DNA of 64,000 nt from Mycocentrospora acerina (GCA_022701365.1 JAKUHH010000089.1:62001-126000); one strand, 5' to 3'; shown: positions 11,330 through 23,024, numbered from the stretch's first letter. Notes: a model not told the origin generated them from the sequence alone. Numbers and translations: made by a program.

Positions 11330-12255
11330 ATCCGCTTAGACCTTTTTCCATAGATTAACCCTCCGGTCTCCTCAACTTGAATGGGCCAGGTAAAGAACTT
11401 GGCCCTGGCCAATTGACACTGACGATAAAGTCTTGACATCCACGCACATTCTGCAGCGGCTTCATTAGGCGGATTTCCCACCCCGCTAGCCATAAAACCT
11501 ACCAAGCCTCCCAGTGTGCTTGTAATTTGACATTGAGGAATTTCAGCTGTGGCATCGCCGCAACTATGCGCTATGCGTCTTCCCAAGTCGCAGTGTCATG
11601 CGGTGGGAGATTTGATGACATGATGAAAGGAAAGACGACACAGGCTATATCCACTGAACTAATCTGTGAAAACCGATATGGAGGTATGTACGTACTCAAA
11701 CTGCGGAAACAATCAAGATGAGTAAACGAGAACGTGCTGGTAGAATAAAGGAAGTCAACAAACTCAGAATATCTTTTTCGTGTTAGTCAACCCTTTTGGC
11801 TTCTTAGATTTTTCAAAGCTCAAATGATCAAAGGTAAGCAGAAGAATTACATACATCTGTCGACAACATCTCAGAAAAGGGACAATATCTTCATCAGACC
11901 GTTTGCCTATCCACACTCCCGCATCGTCCAATCTACCATGATAGCAGCCTCTCGTCCATGTACCTCCAGTCTCCTCAAAACTACACCTGTTTATGGAGCT
12001 GGCCTTACACTTTACATGTCCTAATCTTCTCTCTTTGAGCACAATATGAAATGAGCCTTGCCCGATCAAATGAAGGTAAATCATATCTCTTAGCTCTCTC
12101 GGGAGGCAAACAAGTCTGGAACGTGTTTGATCTATCGACCTATTGTTGCAGGACCATTTCCGCGTTGAATTATGTTGAACCGGAAGAGTGAGATTGGATC
12201 GATGGATGGTTAGGGAGGCTGGAGAGAACGCCTGGCGTCGTTCAAAGCGCCGCAT
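11330..12255 (-). pseudogene. DUF7730-like protein, interrupted
   Basis: Exon 1 (12255 to 11851) has the family opening LVCLPRELRDMIYLHLIG, then GHVKC and FLRCCRQMY. It meets a GT splice site at 11850 with a strong gactaac branch point before the AG at 11773. The following exon continues in family style (DILSLLTSFILPARSRL, then RIVAAMPQLKFLNVKLQ, then PLQNVRGCQDFIVSVNW). The exon junction is off by one nucleotide in my reading. In the second exon the frame is broken by TAG at 11571-11573, in a position compatible with Trp (WEDA-x-RIVAAM), and TAG at 11499-11501. The family is fungal, often near F-box-like proteins, with no known biochemical role. The gene looks recently inactivated rather than old debris, because codon-level similarity persists on both sides of the stops. 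Confidence 0.7.
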
Positions 12256-12567
12256 TCGCGATTCTCTGTAGTTTCTTTTTTGCAGAACTTAGATTGCATG
12301 CAGACAAAAATTCTCTTGATTAGGAGATACGAATGGGTTATAACGCCATCTTCCTAAGAGGAACACATGATTTTTGTTCAGAACATTTGATGGTGGAGTT
12401 TTCACCATGAATCAAGCAAAGATAAGACTTTTCTGCGCTCAATGAAGTTACTTGACGAATAAGATTCGAGACTGAACAGAAAGAAGAAACAATGTCAGGG
12501 AAAAATTGAATCAATTTGCTGCACACGACCAGGAGATTGAAAGTTTAGACCACGACTTGACAGATGA

Positions 12568-12682
12568 TATTCGCGGCGGTCGCCATGAAAGCGCTACACG
12601 CTGGTTGGTTGCGACAATAGCTTCGCGACGACTCAGACCAAACTATCCATATCTTTATTATCATAAATGTAGTTTGTAAGCA
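12568..12682. repeat. Dispersed repeat family E, copy 1
   Basis: A block beginning near cggcggtcgccatgaaagcg and running through ctggttggttgcg and tctttattatcata recurs at about 59488-59600 in the same orientation. The two copies share most positions over about 110 bp. No clear terminal repeats are visible, so it may be part of a larger decayed transposon. Confidence 0.7.
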
Positions 12683-13264
12683 ATTACATAATAATTGGAT
12701 CTTCGATTCACCAGTTCATTTTTAACATATCTTTTCCTCGCAAAAATATCAGCAAAATCAAGTGATATTTATCATGAAGCGTCATATGAGAGTCTAGCAC
12801 GCGCCAAGTCTTCTTTTTTTCTTCATTAACATCAACATAATAAGCGATTCCCGCTCTAGCTATCCGTCTGAGAAATAAATCAAAAGTTACGAATATTAAA
12901 TTATAACTTACTGTGAAGTCATCGATTCTCTTGGAGGCATACCACAGTTCTTAACCTATGACTTGATTTAAGTCACGTATGAGTGTCATCTTACAACAAA
13001 GTAGCTCTGGCCACAGCCGCATGTGAATCACTTTTCTAAATAGCTTACATACCTTATGTCTTAACAGGCGCCACCAACTAGATTCAGCGATTGACATCAT
13101 CTGCTTGCATTTATGTAGATTGTACAAAACAACTCACTTTGTAACTTTTCAAGAAATCTTGTGGATATGCAAGAATTAATATTTCAAGTGACGTGAACCT
13201 ACCTGTAAGATATCTCTCAGTTGCGACGTCCAGGCAACTGACAAGAAAACTTTCGACTTCGCAA
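12683..13264. other. No supported gene
   Basis: AT-rich spacer. Nothing recognised except that it ends just before an ATG at 13265, which may start the next gene. Confidence 0.35.
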
Positions 13265-14153
13265 TGTTCATCAAAAAAAGCGTGCTCATATTAAGTGGCG
13301 ATCTCTCTTACACAGAAGTGTTAGACATCCTTGACATGATAGTAGATAGGTTCCTTTTTTTTGCAAGAGAAAGTGGTGATTTGCCAACAACTAGTTTTTT
13401 CTCGTTCATTTGCGCGAGTGGACCTGCTAAGTAAGCTAGCTGTTTTCAGTGTATCCTACAAATGATTAATGAGATTGACAGAGAGTAGTATACTCGCCAT
13501 ACTTCTGGGACGCCTGGGAATGATGACAATTGCGTGTCGCCAGCTATTTGATAAGATTCTACTACATGAAAGGCTAAAATCATGTTCATTGTCCTTGGTA
13601 GGGCACTCTAGCTATGCGGAGGCGATCCAAATTTTAAAGAGCCCTGATGGTAGTTCAGAGTTGTTTCAGGGTGAGACACAAACGTGTCGAGTGTGAGTTC
13701 TCAATGCAAGATATAATCAGAGTTTGACACCACTGACATCTTTTCAGGTATGTGCACAAACCAAGCGACAAGGTCGGGGGATTTCAGGCTCTTACATCTT
13801 ATCGCTACTGCGAAGAACATGCAGAGAGTAAAATGACAGTCGCGGATGCCATAAGCGAGTGCTTGGCTCTACGCGAACCTTATGCAGCGAGTGAAAGCGC
13901 ATTTAAAGATATGTTTGAGGAAGCTTTAATAAGGGCCCAGGATTTTCATGAGGGGGGGCTCTACTTTGTTATCCAAGCACCATCCCGACGGGATTCTGAA
14001 CAAAAGGTGATGCGATCGTCGACTTCAGGAACGACTAATATCAGAGTACTTGAATTCATCGTTGATCGTCGAAGAGATGACATGGGACAATATTTCTGGC
14101 CGGTAGAAGAAGCAGCGCGAGCGTTGTTAGGCATTGAAGGAAAGTTCTTCTAA
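13265..14153 (+). CDS. Unknown spliced gene
   Basis: Three coding-like blocks lie in a row. The first (ATG at 13265) contains LILSGDLSYTEVLDIL. The second (13469-13690) contains LVGHSSYAEAIQILKS, which resembles the first and suggests an internal repeat of about 15 residues. The third (about 13747-14153) is a clean 135-codon exon with a charged helical core (MFEEALIRAQDFHEGG) and ends ARALLGIEGKFF before TAA. A plausible intron lies between blocks two and three: a GTGAGT donor near 13693 and a ctgac branch point before the TTTTCAG at about 13747. The joint between the first two blocks is unresolved. No family recognised. It has no internal stop of the kind seen in its neighbours, so it may be functional. 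Confidence 0.5.
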
Positions 14154-14429
14154 AGTCTTATCACGGCCAGCGGGTGTACGTCAGTCTCTATATGTACGCA
14201 TATGCTAAGTACCTTCGCCATGCTGCAACTGTAAAATACAATTTGTTAATCATTCTTACCATCTAAGTCAGCATTTCGCCGATCATGAATTAATCAGGAG
14301 CCTTTATTCAGTGAGTTTGAGATTTTTAGATCTACCAGAATCGTTGGTAGCATTGCCTTTGAGTTTTGAGAAGAAAAAATGTAAAGTAGATGAAGACACA
14401 AGATAGGTTTTGACATTGCAAGATGCCGT

Positions 14430-14715
14430 TAGACAAGTGCAGATTGCAGTTTAATGAGGATTTGATACAGGGTTGATAGCGGAACGTCCGCCCCTGTGTG
14501 ACGAGATACCCCCATGCCGAGTCACGCCCATGCTTTCGGTCTATGCGAATGTGATATTCAGGTGGAAGGAGCATTAGGCGATTTAAAAGAAGTTGTAGTC
14601 AAGAAGTCTTCTAGAATTAATACCAACCTCATAGTGTGCGAAGTTATTAGGTTGTAGAAAGCCAACTTGTCATAGCACAGGAAGACCTCAACACACAAAG
14701 ACGGATATTATAGCT
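14430..14715. repeat. Dispersed repeat family G, copy 1 (uninterrupted)
   Basis: Two blocks here (around 14515-14578, including ctttcggtct, and 14636-14710, including cgaagttatt) match the two halves of the repeat at about 55225-57750. There they are separated by a pogo transposon, so the two copies define one element with and without an insertion. It could be a solo LTR or a MITE. I do not see terminal repeats clearly enough to decide. Confidence 0.65.
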
Positions 14716-15595
14716 ATTAAAGAAGCTTAAAGAAAGCTCAGCTTTGTTAGAGCAATGCAACTTCAACAGATGATAGTTTCTAAATGGTATAGATTTGAAA
14801 AATTGTTGACGTTAACTCTAAAATCTGTAGTATATCCGAACAACCATTGCTTTTAGAACAAATTACACTCTCAATATGCGTAAATGTTACGATCAAAACA
14901 TCTGTGATTGTACGCGATCCGGCTCTTGTTCACTGTATTTTTTAGGTGTCTTCATTCCCATACTAAAGTCTGCTAGTTAGCCACCGCTTCTATACGAAAT
15001 CAGAATCAGCTTGAGATGGCGCCTTGTAGATCATTGCACCATTTGGGCTATCAAGCACAAATTGACTAGAAGCCTGAAATTCCGTAAATGAAACAGTCAG
15101 GAGCTTTGTATTTATTATAGCACAATTATGAACATATTATCCTGCCAGCAGATCTGTTATAAAGGATACTATAACCAAGATGAATGCAAATCATTTCGTA
15201 ACCAATTTTTCCAAATTATCATTAGATCTCTAGCACCACATCCCCAAAACTGTTCCCCAGACTACTCTCCAGACTGTTTCGCAGACTTAAATCGACCAGA
15301 AAGGCGTGCTCCTCACCTACCTTCGGTCGTTGAGTGAGGACTATACTATCGTGACGAGATTGTTGGAAATGTCTATGCAGAGGCCCTGGGGGTGATTTCT
15401 CCGAAGTGCTGTGGTGGTGAGCAGGCGCTCAGGAAAGACATCTCCAAGGTGACTGACATTTCTTGTACGTAAATAGCTTATCCATAGCTAGTTAAATCAG
15501 TAGCTCATACTTCATATCCAACAGAGATCACCCACCATTGACCTGCTTTAGACCTAAACACCAGCGAGCAGTCTTCCCCTGCATTAAGTTTGTGG
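14716..15595. other. Mostly empty; one weak open frame
   Basis: A frame at 15128-15337 (MNILSCQQICYKGYYNQD) continues past a TGA at about 15335 for another 45 codons in the same frame (GLYYRDEIVGNVYAEALG) up to TAA near 15473. This could be a decayed gene, but no family is recognised. The rest is AT-rich spacer. Confidence 0.3.
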
Positions 15596-16055
15596 GTCGT
15601 TGGTTGATGGTTGTTAGTTGTCAATCATCAACTTTCTATTGTCGGTCAGTAATCATTGGTGGTTTATTATTGGTTTCATGTCGTCATCTATTTATCGTTG
15701 GTTGTCAATAGTTGGCTGTCAATAGTTGGCTGTCAATGGTTGGCTGCCAATAATTGGTTGTAAATAGTTGGTTTTAATTTGGTTGGTTATTAAAAGTTTG
15801 TTGCCAATTATAGTTTACTAATAGTCGTTTACTAATAGTTGGTTGTTAACTGTTGGTTGTTAATAGTTGTTTATCAATTGTTTGTTGTTGTCATCAGTTA
15901 GTTGTTGATAGTCGGTTGTTAATGATTCGTTCTTAGAAGTTAATTTTTACTGATTGATTATTAATAGTTGTTTATCGATAGTTGAACGCCAATAGTTGGT
16001 TGCCAATAGTTGGTTGCCAATAGTTGGTTGTTTATCGTTGGTAATTAATCGTTGA
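15596..16055 (+). repeat. Degenerate TTGGTTGT-type satellite
   Basis: The region is built from diverged 11-15 bp units close to ttggttgtcaatag (for example three nearly perfect units around 15715-15750 and three around 15990-16030). A related array lies at 46109-46520. Both arrays are followed by similar sequence and by paralogous small genes, which marks them as parts of one duplicated segment. Confidence 0.85.
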
Positions 16056-16551
16056 TCGTGACGACTGATGATGAGTATATACATCATCATGTGCTGTTCG
16101 TTGCTTGTCAATATCGATCGGCGGTAAGCCCGGCAATTGATAATAATTTCAAAACGCGAAAGAATGACGAGTCATAAACGTAGTGAAGCGCAAATATGTG
16201 CCTTGCGGATGGTCAGCCGTCTAGTGATGCGTGCCAATCATCAGACATTCTATTCGGGCTACACGCACTGATCATGGTGAGGGATCACTGTAAGGGAGCG
16301 ATGATGAGCATAGTTTTCCTTTGAACGGCTAAAGCTATCACTCAGGATAGATTCGTGCAAGGGAATGCATGCACGTTGGCGACTTTTTCCGGGCACCTCA
16401 TTTGAAAAGTACACATTGATCTTGGCATGCTAGGAGAGACCGATCTGCAAACAGTATGCATATAAACTAATCCCAAAATTAGATAACAATTATTAAGGTA
16501 GCCTTGCCCTTGAATAGCTAATACCACCAAGTTATTCTCATCGTGTACAAG

Positions 16552-17043
16552 ATGGATTTATCTGGGTTTGAACAGTTTTACGATCAATCGAATCCCTTTC
16601 CTGGGGTCATTCCGCCGTCTGACTCCGGATCTCTTCTACAATTCAGGTATGAAATACTTGGCCTCTACTATCATAGAGAGTTAAATCTGACATGATTTGA
16701 AGCAACCAATTCAATCCTCAACCTCCCACTCCCTTACGCCCGCAGAAACAACAAGACACTTCAAAGGATACATTTCACGCGATAACTTCGGTTACGGAGA
16801 AAAGTATGGAGGAGCGTCGGAAATACCACAATTTACTGTTGACAATGTTCGAGAATCTTCTGGTCGGGAGTGATGAGTGGGTGAAGTTTTTCTAAGATAT
16901 CCGATCAAAGCATGCTAATTACTCATTGCAGAATGCAAGCTGCCCAGAAGCAGAGCTTGTTTGATCAGAGAAAGAATATGCATGAAATTCGCAATACTTA
17001 CCAAGCTCAAATTAAGAGTGCAGCAAACAATGCGTTCATTTGA
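16552..17043 (+). CDS. Small coiled-coil family protein (paralogue of 47038-47601)
   Basis: Exon 1 starts MDLSGFEQFYDQSNPF and stops at a GT at 16647. Exon 2 (from 16746) contains SMEERRKYHNLLLTMFENLL and GSDEWVK. A GT-AG intron (16886-16931) with a gctaatt branch then joins in phase to exon 3, which reads MQAAQKQSLFDQRKNMHEI and ends in TGA at 17041-17043. The exon 2 and 3 blocks align with RALRWAKVYHGLL...DDEFYKWL and MAAEQKETENDRKNIQEE of the gene at 47 kb, so they form a family. The join between exons 1 and 2 is one nucleotide out of phase in my reading, which leaves the true 5' end uncertain. No known domain; the C-terminal helix looks coiled-coil. Function unknown. Confidence 0.55.
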
Positions 17044-18455
17044 ATATCAGGTCTCTGGTAACATGCACCTGTAGTGCAACAAAAACTGCAGCAAGTTTTG
17101 TGAAGATGATTTTGAATTGCCTCGTCTCAATCACTGTAATTTTCATCAGAGATCGTTAATTCGAAGGAGAAAGATTGGTCCTACGATGTGAATACGCAGC
17201 AGGCGATGGTACAGATTGCTAGGATAGTTCAGAGGCATATTATAATTCTTTCTGAAATGATTCTTAGGCTTTATTTTCAAAAATACACATTTTTTAGCCA
17301 ACGAAATGTTCGCCACTGATGTTTTCAACCCACGCTTGTATACTATCACTTGTGTTAAATCACGGGAGAACCCTGCGCCTCTTTTGTCACTGATACCAAC
17401 ACAATCAATTAGAAGAACAGGTTTTTCCGGACTATTCTCTCACAAACATGCTGTAAGAGAGATGTTCAGGGTGAAAAAGGGCTTGGATAAGATGAGAAAG
17501 AACATGAAACTACGTAGGCACCAGGTGCTACTCTTCTGACGATTGTATTACGTTACTAATTGCAAATACACAAGTCCAATTTCGTTTGCATGAACATGCC
17601 TGGTTCACTTCTTAAGAATAGACGTTCTACTTGATCCTAGGGAACAGATGTATATTTTTTTAATTATGCGACTTAGCTTATGTCTTTTACCCTGTGTGGT
17701 CTCTCTTCACGTGGCTAAACCCCCGATGTACCGATAACAGCTAATGAGAGCGCAAGGATCGCGAGATATCTTGTGGAATGTGTTCTTCTAATTGTGTACA
17801 ACTGGAAAGAGTTTTTTCTTTAAATTGGCAATTGGTTTGTTATTCTTTTGACGGACTCGTAGCTACCTTGAAAGCTTAAAAGTTGTTTATGTTCTCAACA
17901 CATTAGTTTTTTTCGCTACGTATAGAGAGACTTTAGTAAATTATTCAGAATTTTAATCAGCTGCACGGTATTTGAAAAGGAATTAGAAGCCAGCTTTCTA
18001 TAATCAAAAATTGTACACTGTTACAAATGTAATTTTGTGATAGCATAAGGTCCTGCAACTATTTGGCGGACTATCATTAGATCTTAAAACCAGATTGTTT
18101 GAACAAACGTTATACATTCGGACAAAGGATGGTTTACAGTGTCGTCTTAGCCTTTAGGATTTTAAACAGTAATCCTGTAAAGACAGTTAATCTCATAGCC
18201 GTTAGTGAAACCTGTTTGACTTTCTTTCCGTTGTTTGCTCATATAATAAATTGGATGCTGCTGTGAAAGTGTGAGCTGGAGCAGTAAGGTTCAGGTGATC
18301 AATTGTGTGGATTACTGCTCTGTACTGTGTAGTATCCAGAGCAGTTTTTAGACATAAGCGTGAGCTCCTTGTCCTACGTGTTCAGCTCCACCTTGAGCTA
18401 CGTGGCATATGGCCGAGCATTTGATGTGTTGTGGTGACCAACCAAATATCACGTG
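17044..18455. other. No supported gene
   Basis: Frames at 17306-17539 and on the opposite strand overlap and have no family resemblance. I treat them as chance. The rest is AT-rich spacer. Confidence 0.4.
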
Positions 18456-18457
18456 AC

Positions 18458-18580
18458 AATTACTGTTTGTTAGATTTTCTGCCGCTTATTGGTTCAAGAT
18501 GATTGAGCAACTGACAGTCATCAGTTGAGCGATGCAGAATATGGCTGCTGTGCCGAGTGAAATGAAGCCTCAATCGCTCG
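18458..18580. repeat. Dispersed repeat family F fragment
   Basis: The segment with cagtcatcagttgagcgatg matches sequence near 46350-46395 (tatcagttgagtgatgcaga) and near 29010-29040 (cagtcatcagctgagcg). Weaker relatives lie at about 22210-22330 and 59725-59800. Each copy is surrounded by decayed sequence, so I cannot fix the element ends. Confidence 0.55.
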
Positions 18581-19121
18581 CAGCTGCATCTACCAAGAGT
18601 GACTTGGAATTTTAACCGACCAACACATTGTACTTGTGGTGAGGTATTCTTCAACAAAGGACATTAGGCGATTAATTCTAGCATTAATCAATCAATCCCA
18701 GTATAGCCATTTGAACAACTAAGTTAAGTCTCTAATACATAATTTTGTATATCTACATGTCACTTTTACGAGCAAGAAATGCAAGGATGGTCAATCACAT
18801 CACTTGAAATGCTTACTTTCATTGCTCATCTGAACCTTTCAAAAATGTATGATGACACTAGCCACTTTCCACAATGGTTTTGTGACATAACATGAGCTAG
18901 TATTAGTTCATTGTTGCTGATTAAATCGTTGGAATTGCTTTGCTCTGGAAACTTCGATAAAGAAATAAAAAACAGTTATGTTATATTTTAGAAGTTTTGT
19001 TTCTATATCACAAAGATTTAATGCACACAAATTATATCTGTCTTTAAAATAAGGAATTAACTCACAAAACTCACTCTCTCAATTTCTAAGAAAAACAACT
19101 TGTCTCTTTTACGGCGAAAAG

Positions 19122-19938
19122 ATGCAAGGAGGAGAAGGAAAGCTGGTGGATCACAGACGTCATCGCCATAATAAGAAAGCGCAAAGCCATGTGAACAAAA
19201 AAGAGTATGGTTCGAAAAACGACTTAGACATTGTTTCTAGCAGTGAAATTCAAGTTCCGGCTACAATGTACACATTTCATCCTGATGACCAGTCCAAACA
19301 TCAATCTGTGAAAAGGTCGGTTCGATCAAGAAGTCCCCCTTCTATAATCCTCGACTATTCCTTAGAACCAAACAAAGGCGAAGTCGGAGAGAACACTATT
19401 TATCTGAGCATTGAAACAGAACAAGTAGATTTTGATCAGAGGATTGCCAATGAAATTAATAACGAAGCCGGACAACTCAACAATATCGACGAAGATTTTG
19501 ACAGCGATGATCATTCAACACCATCAAGTGCACTTTCTCACAAGAGTAAAATCTGTTCTATTGAGATTTTCAGATGAATAATGCAACTAACTGTATATTG
19601 TAGAGAGAGGGAATCCACACGCGAGTCATATGATTTCTAGAAAACTGACGGGCCCCAACAACTCAGATCGAACGATGTACAAAAGAAACACAGAATTGGC
19701 TGCAGTATTAGCTGATGCAGACAGAATCCTAGGAGCATGCAAAATAAATTTAAAACTTTTGAAAAAGTGTCAAAAGAAATTTCAAAAGGATAGTTCTGCT
19801 TCAAACAACAATAGAGAAAAGTATTTAGAAAAAAATCAAAATCAGTTTAACATTTTACTTAATGATACAAAAAAGCGTCACAGGGACTTGCGAAATCATT
19901 TACAAAAGCTTTTGAACATGCATCAATTTTCAGATTAG
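19122..19938 (+). CDS. Orphan 252-residue protein, charged with C-terminal coiled coil
   Basis: An ATG at 19122 opens 424 nt of exon 1, rich in His, Lys, Ser and acidic residues (a DEDFDSDD cluster). A 58-bp intron (19546-19603) has a GTAAAA donor, an aactaac branch and a TAG acceptor. It joins in phase 1 to exon 2 (19604-19938), giving 252 residues in all. Exon 2 is Lys/Asn-rich and predicted helical (INLKLLKKCQKKFQK, then RHRDLRNHLQKLLNMH), suggesting a coiled coil. No domain or signal peptide recognised. The clean splice and absence of internal stops argue that it is a real gene. It resembles in general design, though not clearly in sequence, the other small orphan genes at 16.5, 47 and 58.8 kb. 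Confidence 0.6.
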
Positions 19939-20172
19939 CTGAAGTGGTATTTTTTTGGCTCAATATCCTGCGCTACAGACATTTCTAATTCAAAGCTGTA
20001 CTCCCTACTGTTCGATACCGACAGTTTAAAACTGTGAAGTAAAAACAATTTTTTTAAACCACTGTCTGACAGCAACAAATGTACTCGCTGTATTGAAAAA
20101 TTATTTAAACAAATTTCTCCGCACATTGATTTCCTCTAATGTTTGTCTTAATTACAAGAGCATGATAGAATA

Positions 20173-20314
20173 GCGTCTCTCTCTACGTGGTAAAAATCAC
20201 GGGAGACCGAAAATAGGCAATGAAACATTGCATTAGGTGGTGATATCTGCTATTGTTGCGCTCTCGTTAGTTGTTTTCGGCCCACTAGGGTTTTTACCGC
20301 GTCAAAAGAGACGT
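20173..20314. mobile_element. MITE family C, copy 1 (142 bp)
   Basis: A 142-bp element has inverted ends close to acgtctctcc and ggagagacgt, flanked by TA. Its core includes ggtgatatctgctattgttg. A copy of exactly the same length lies inverted at 54452-54593, and degraded copies lie at about 37826-37958, 42795-42872 and 45298-45372. It is non-coding. Confidence 0.85.
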
Positions 20315-20577
20315 TATCAGATGTGTGAGGGAACAATCAGGAGGAAGTTGTTGTATTATTAGGAGTGTACGACTCAAAGACTATATAGGAGTCGAGTTCT
20401 CACGTGCTCACATGAGTCCAGGCTGCCAAGATGTCTGTTTTATGATTTCCTGTTTCTGATAAACAGATCAATTCACTTGTGGAAGCCCTAAATTACAAAA
20501 TTGATGTAGGTGGGGCTAAATGGGCTTACCTGTTAGAAACCTTCTTAATTCACGTCACGGAGCAAGTAGAGTTGCTA

Positions 20578-20719
20578 ACGTCCATCCCTGCGTAGCGGGA
20601 CACCTTGTGTGCCGGGACCGGCCAATTAGCTTGCTTAAATCACAGACTTCTGCCCAAAATCCGCAAGTTGATTGGCTGGTCCCGGCACGCAGGGTGTCCT
20701 GTTTCGCAGGAACGGACGT
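20578..20719. mobile_element. MITE family A, copy 1 (142 bp, fold-back)
   Basis: The element starts acgtccatccctgcgtagcg and ends with the near-complement, with TA duplications at 20576-20577 and 20720-20721. The inverted repeats extend about 60 bp from each side, so almost the whole element can fold into one hairpin around a central cacagacttctgcccaaaat. Copies of exactly 142 bp are at 25008-25149 and 57764-57905, both in the opposite orientation. No coding capacity. Confidence 0.92.
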
Positions 20720-20814
20720 TATATAGCATACAACTATAATAGTAGTATTAGATAGATGAACAACTACCTCCTCAGGAACAAACCTGCGTTAGTGCATATA
20801 ATAGTCTCTTAGTG

Positions 20815-20945
20815 TTCCGGGTGGTCGCGGATACTAGAATGAGGGGTATTAAGTTTCCATAGTAACCCGGTACGGCTTACGGTGGTACTCGGTACAAAGG
20901 AGTAACCTCCGTTGAGCCTCATCGGGGTGTATTCCTGACAGTACC
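20815..20945. repeat. Dispersed repeat family D, copy 1
   Basis: Shared with about 42380-42515: a gaggggtat block, then ggtggt followed by an AGTAACCTCCGTTG-like block, then ggggtgtattcctgacag. The copies are in the same orientation. The ends look like short inverted repeats (tcgcggatact / agtacccgcga here), so this is probably another small non-autonomous element. Confidence 0.75.
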
Positions 20946-21571
20946 CGCGACTAGAATTTTGTCTCGTGAGTGTATCATCCGCATGGTAAATCATTGCAGC
21001 ACATATTTCAGTCTCAAATCGCCTCACGTATGATTGACCATCTTCAGTAGAAAAATGCTAACAAGTAGCTTTCTGCTATAAGAAGCACTGTCTGGATGCA
21101 GATTTGGAAATGATGCAAGCCTTCCTTGAAACATAGAAAAAATTCTTGCCAACAAAGGAATCGTATGAAGCTTTCACTGTCAACGCTTCTTAGAAAAAAA
21201 GAACGGACTGTTTTACAAAGACAGGTGAGCTTTTGAGCAATCCACGAAAATTCGCAATAATCGTAAAGAAAAGTCTTGACTTGGTTGATACAATGCTCTG
21301 ATATTCGATCTCAGACCTGGCACACTAACCTTTTTTTAAAACTCTTGTTATGTTCATTTCGCAAATTCAGAAGATAAAGTATCTTTCTGTCGCATTGTAC
21401 TCCTAATGATTAAGAAATTTGATGAGGATCATCGAAAATTTAGGCGCTCTAGAGACTACGGTTTTCTGTTTTCGAATTTCAATAGTGAATAAATCATCAA
21501 CTTTTTCTATGCCTAGTCACAGTATCGGTGAACCCTACTTGAATTATTTTCTCTGTTACACAAAGTAAGTA

Positions 21572-21787
21572 ACGTCTATCCCTTTGCCGCGGGACACCCG
21601 TTGTGGAAGAACAACATCATGTAAGCTGCTGTAGACTTCGCATTCTCAGTCTAAAGTGTTAAGTTGAAACACTTGGCCTTAAAGAATTATTTTCGGAGTC
21701 AGAAAAGATTCTATTACCTTGAGCTTTGAGGTAGGAGTGCACTGTCCCTCCACAGCGGGTGTCCTGCGTTGAAGAGATAAATGGTGG
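21572..21787. mobile_element. MITE family B, copy 1
   Basis: Starts acgtctatccctttgccgcg just after a TA and runs through catcatgtaagctgctgtag to a degraded right end. Related copies are at 25707-25899, 41738-41953, 43407-43623 and 43987-44188. The terminal sequence resembles family A (acgtc, then c/tatccct, then a gggacacc block), so the two families probably used the same transposase. Confidence 0.85.
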
Positions 21788-23024
21788 CTCGAAGACAAAA
21801 TTCTGACATTGTGTCTTATAGCGAATCACAGATACAATTTTGAACTAAGAGTGAAGAACCACGTTTAGAATGCATTTATACTCAAATAGTGAGCGAAAGA
21901 TATTATTGCAAATGTCGATAGGTTACCTCCAATGTCATCCATTTTTGAGAAAGAGGCTAAGTTAAAGACGAATTCTATGGCCCGAATAAGATACTACTCA
22001 TTTGATTCAAAGGTTTCATTGGCGCTTTTGCTGCACAAGCTTTCCCATACCATTCTCAAAGAACAACCATTGCTCGATTATTCGATTCAATACGCCGAGC
22101 AAAGTGATGCTACGGCTATAAGCGAGATTGAAGCTGCGATCTGAAACAGCTGCATCGATGAGAGATATTGACTGAAGTCGTTGAGGCAACGATGCACATT
22201 CTCAGAAAATTAATAGCCTGGCCATGCATATGCGGCAGAGCGTTAGCCTTAAATGCTTCCCAGGCTTTGCTCTACTTCGTTGCTCGAACCGTACGCGAGC
22301 TATGATCAATTAAATGACTTGTTGACTGCCTACCGTTCGGTGATGGCCGGCCAGATAAGCGATATAGGACTTTATTGCGAAAAGAAGTGAGATGAAACTT
22401 CAATCCCAAAATGATGCACTTTCAGAGCTTGGCCCTTAGCGTTTTATTTCATCGATCCGTAATTTATACTCACCAAGGTAATCAAATTACAGGCATGGAC
22501 ACATCATATACTTCTTTCACGAAATGATAATTCATTAAAGCTCTTAATACTTGGAACGTAATAATGACGATTAATGAATTCGTAAAATACAATCAGAATC
22601 GGGAACACTGCATTAACAGTGTTGACGTTGATTAGATATTTGAATTCTAAGCGTTTCGTGCTTAACTAAAAAACCAAAAATGCTAGATTTTGGAGAGCTC
22701 CTGACAATCGTTTCTAGTCTGACGTACTAAGTGGTTGTAAGACTTCTAGCATAATTTGATGATTTAGCAGCGCAAAAGTAGTCCTACTGACTTTTAACGT
22801 TCGAACCTCCCTCTCTTTGACCACGATAAGAAAATTAGTCTTTCACTCTTCTCTACCTTTCTTTGAGTTGCGACAATCCTGCCTGTAGTTTCTTTCAGTT
22901 GAGCAGTTCAAAGAAGATCTTCTTCAATAGTCACAAATTCTCCTCAAAAATATACTTATCTTGAGGAATATCCCATTTGCTGCATTTGTCAGTCAACGCG
23001 CAAGCTTCAAATTCCGAATCAGTC
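21788..23024. other. No supported gene; family F fragment near 22210-22330
   Basis: A 70-codon frame at 21932-22144 (ATG to TGA) has helix-forming sequence (ALLLHKLSHTILKEQP), but no family or support, so I leave it as a possibility only. A block around 22210-22235 (cctggccatgcatatgcggc) resembles one near 28875. The final 200 bp are presumably the promoter of the MFS gene. Confidence 0.35.
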
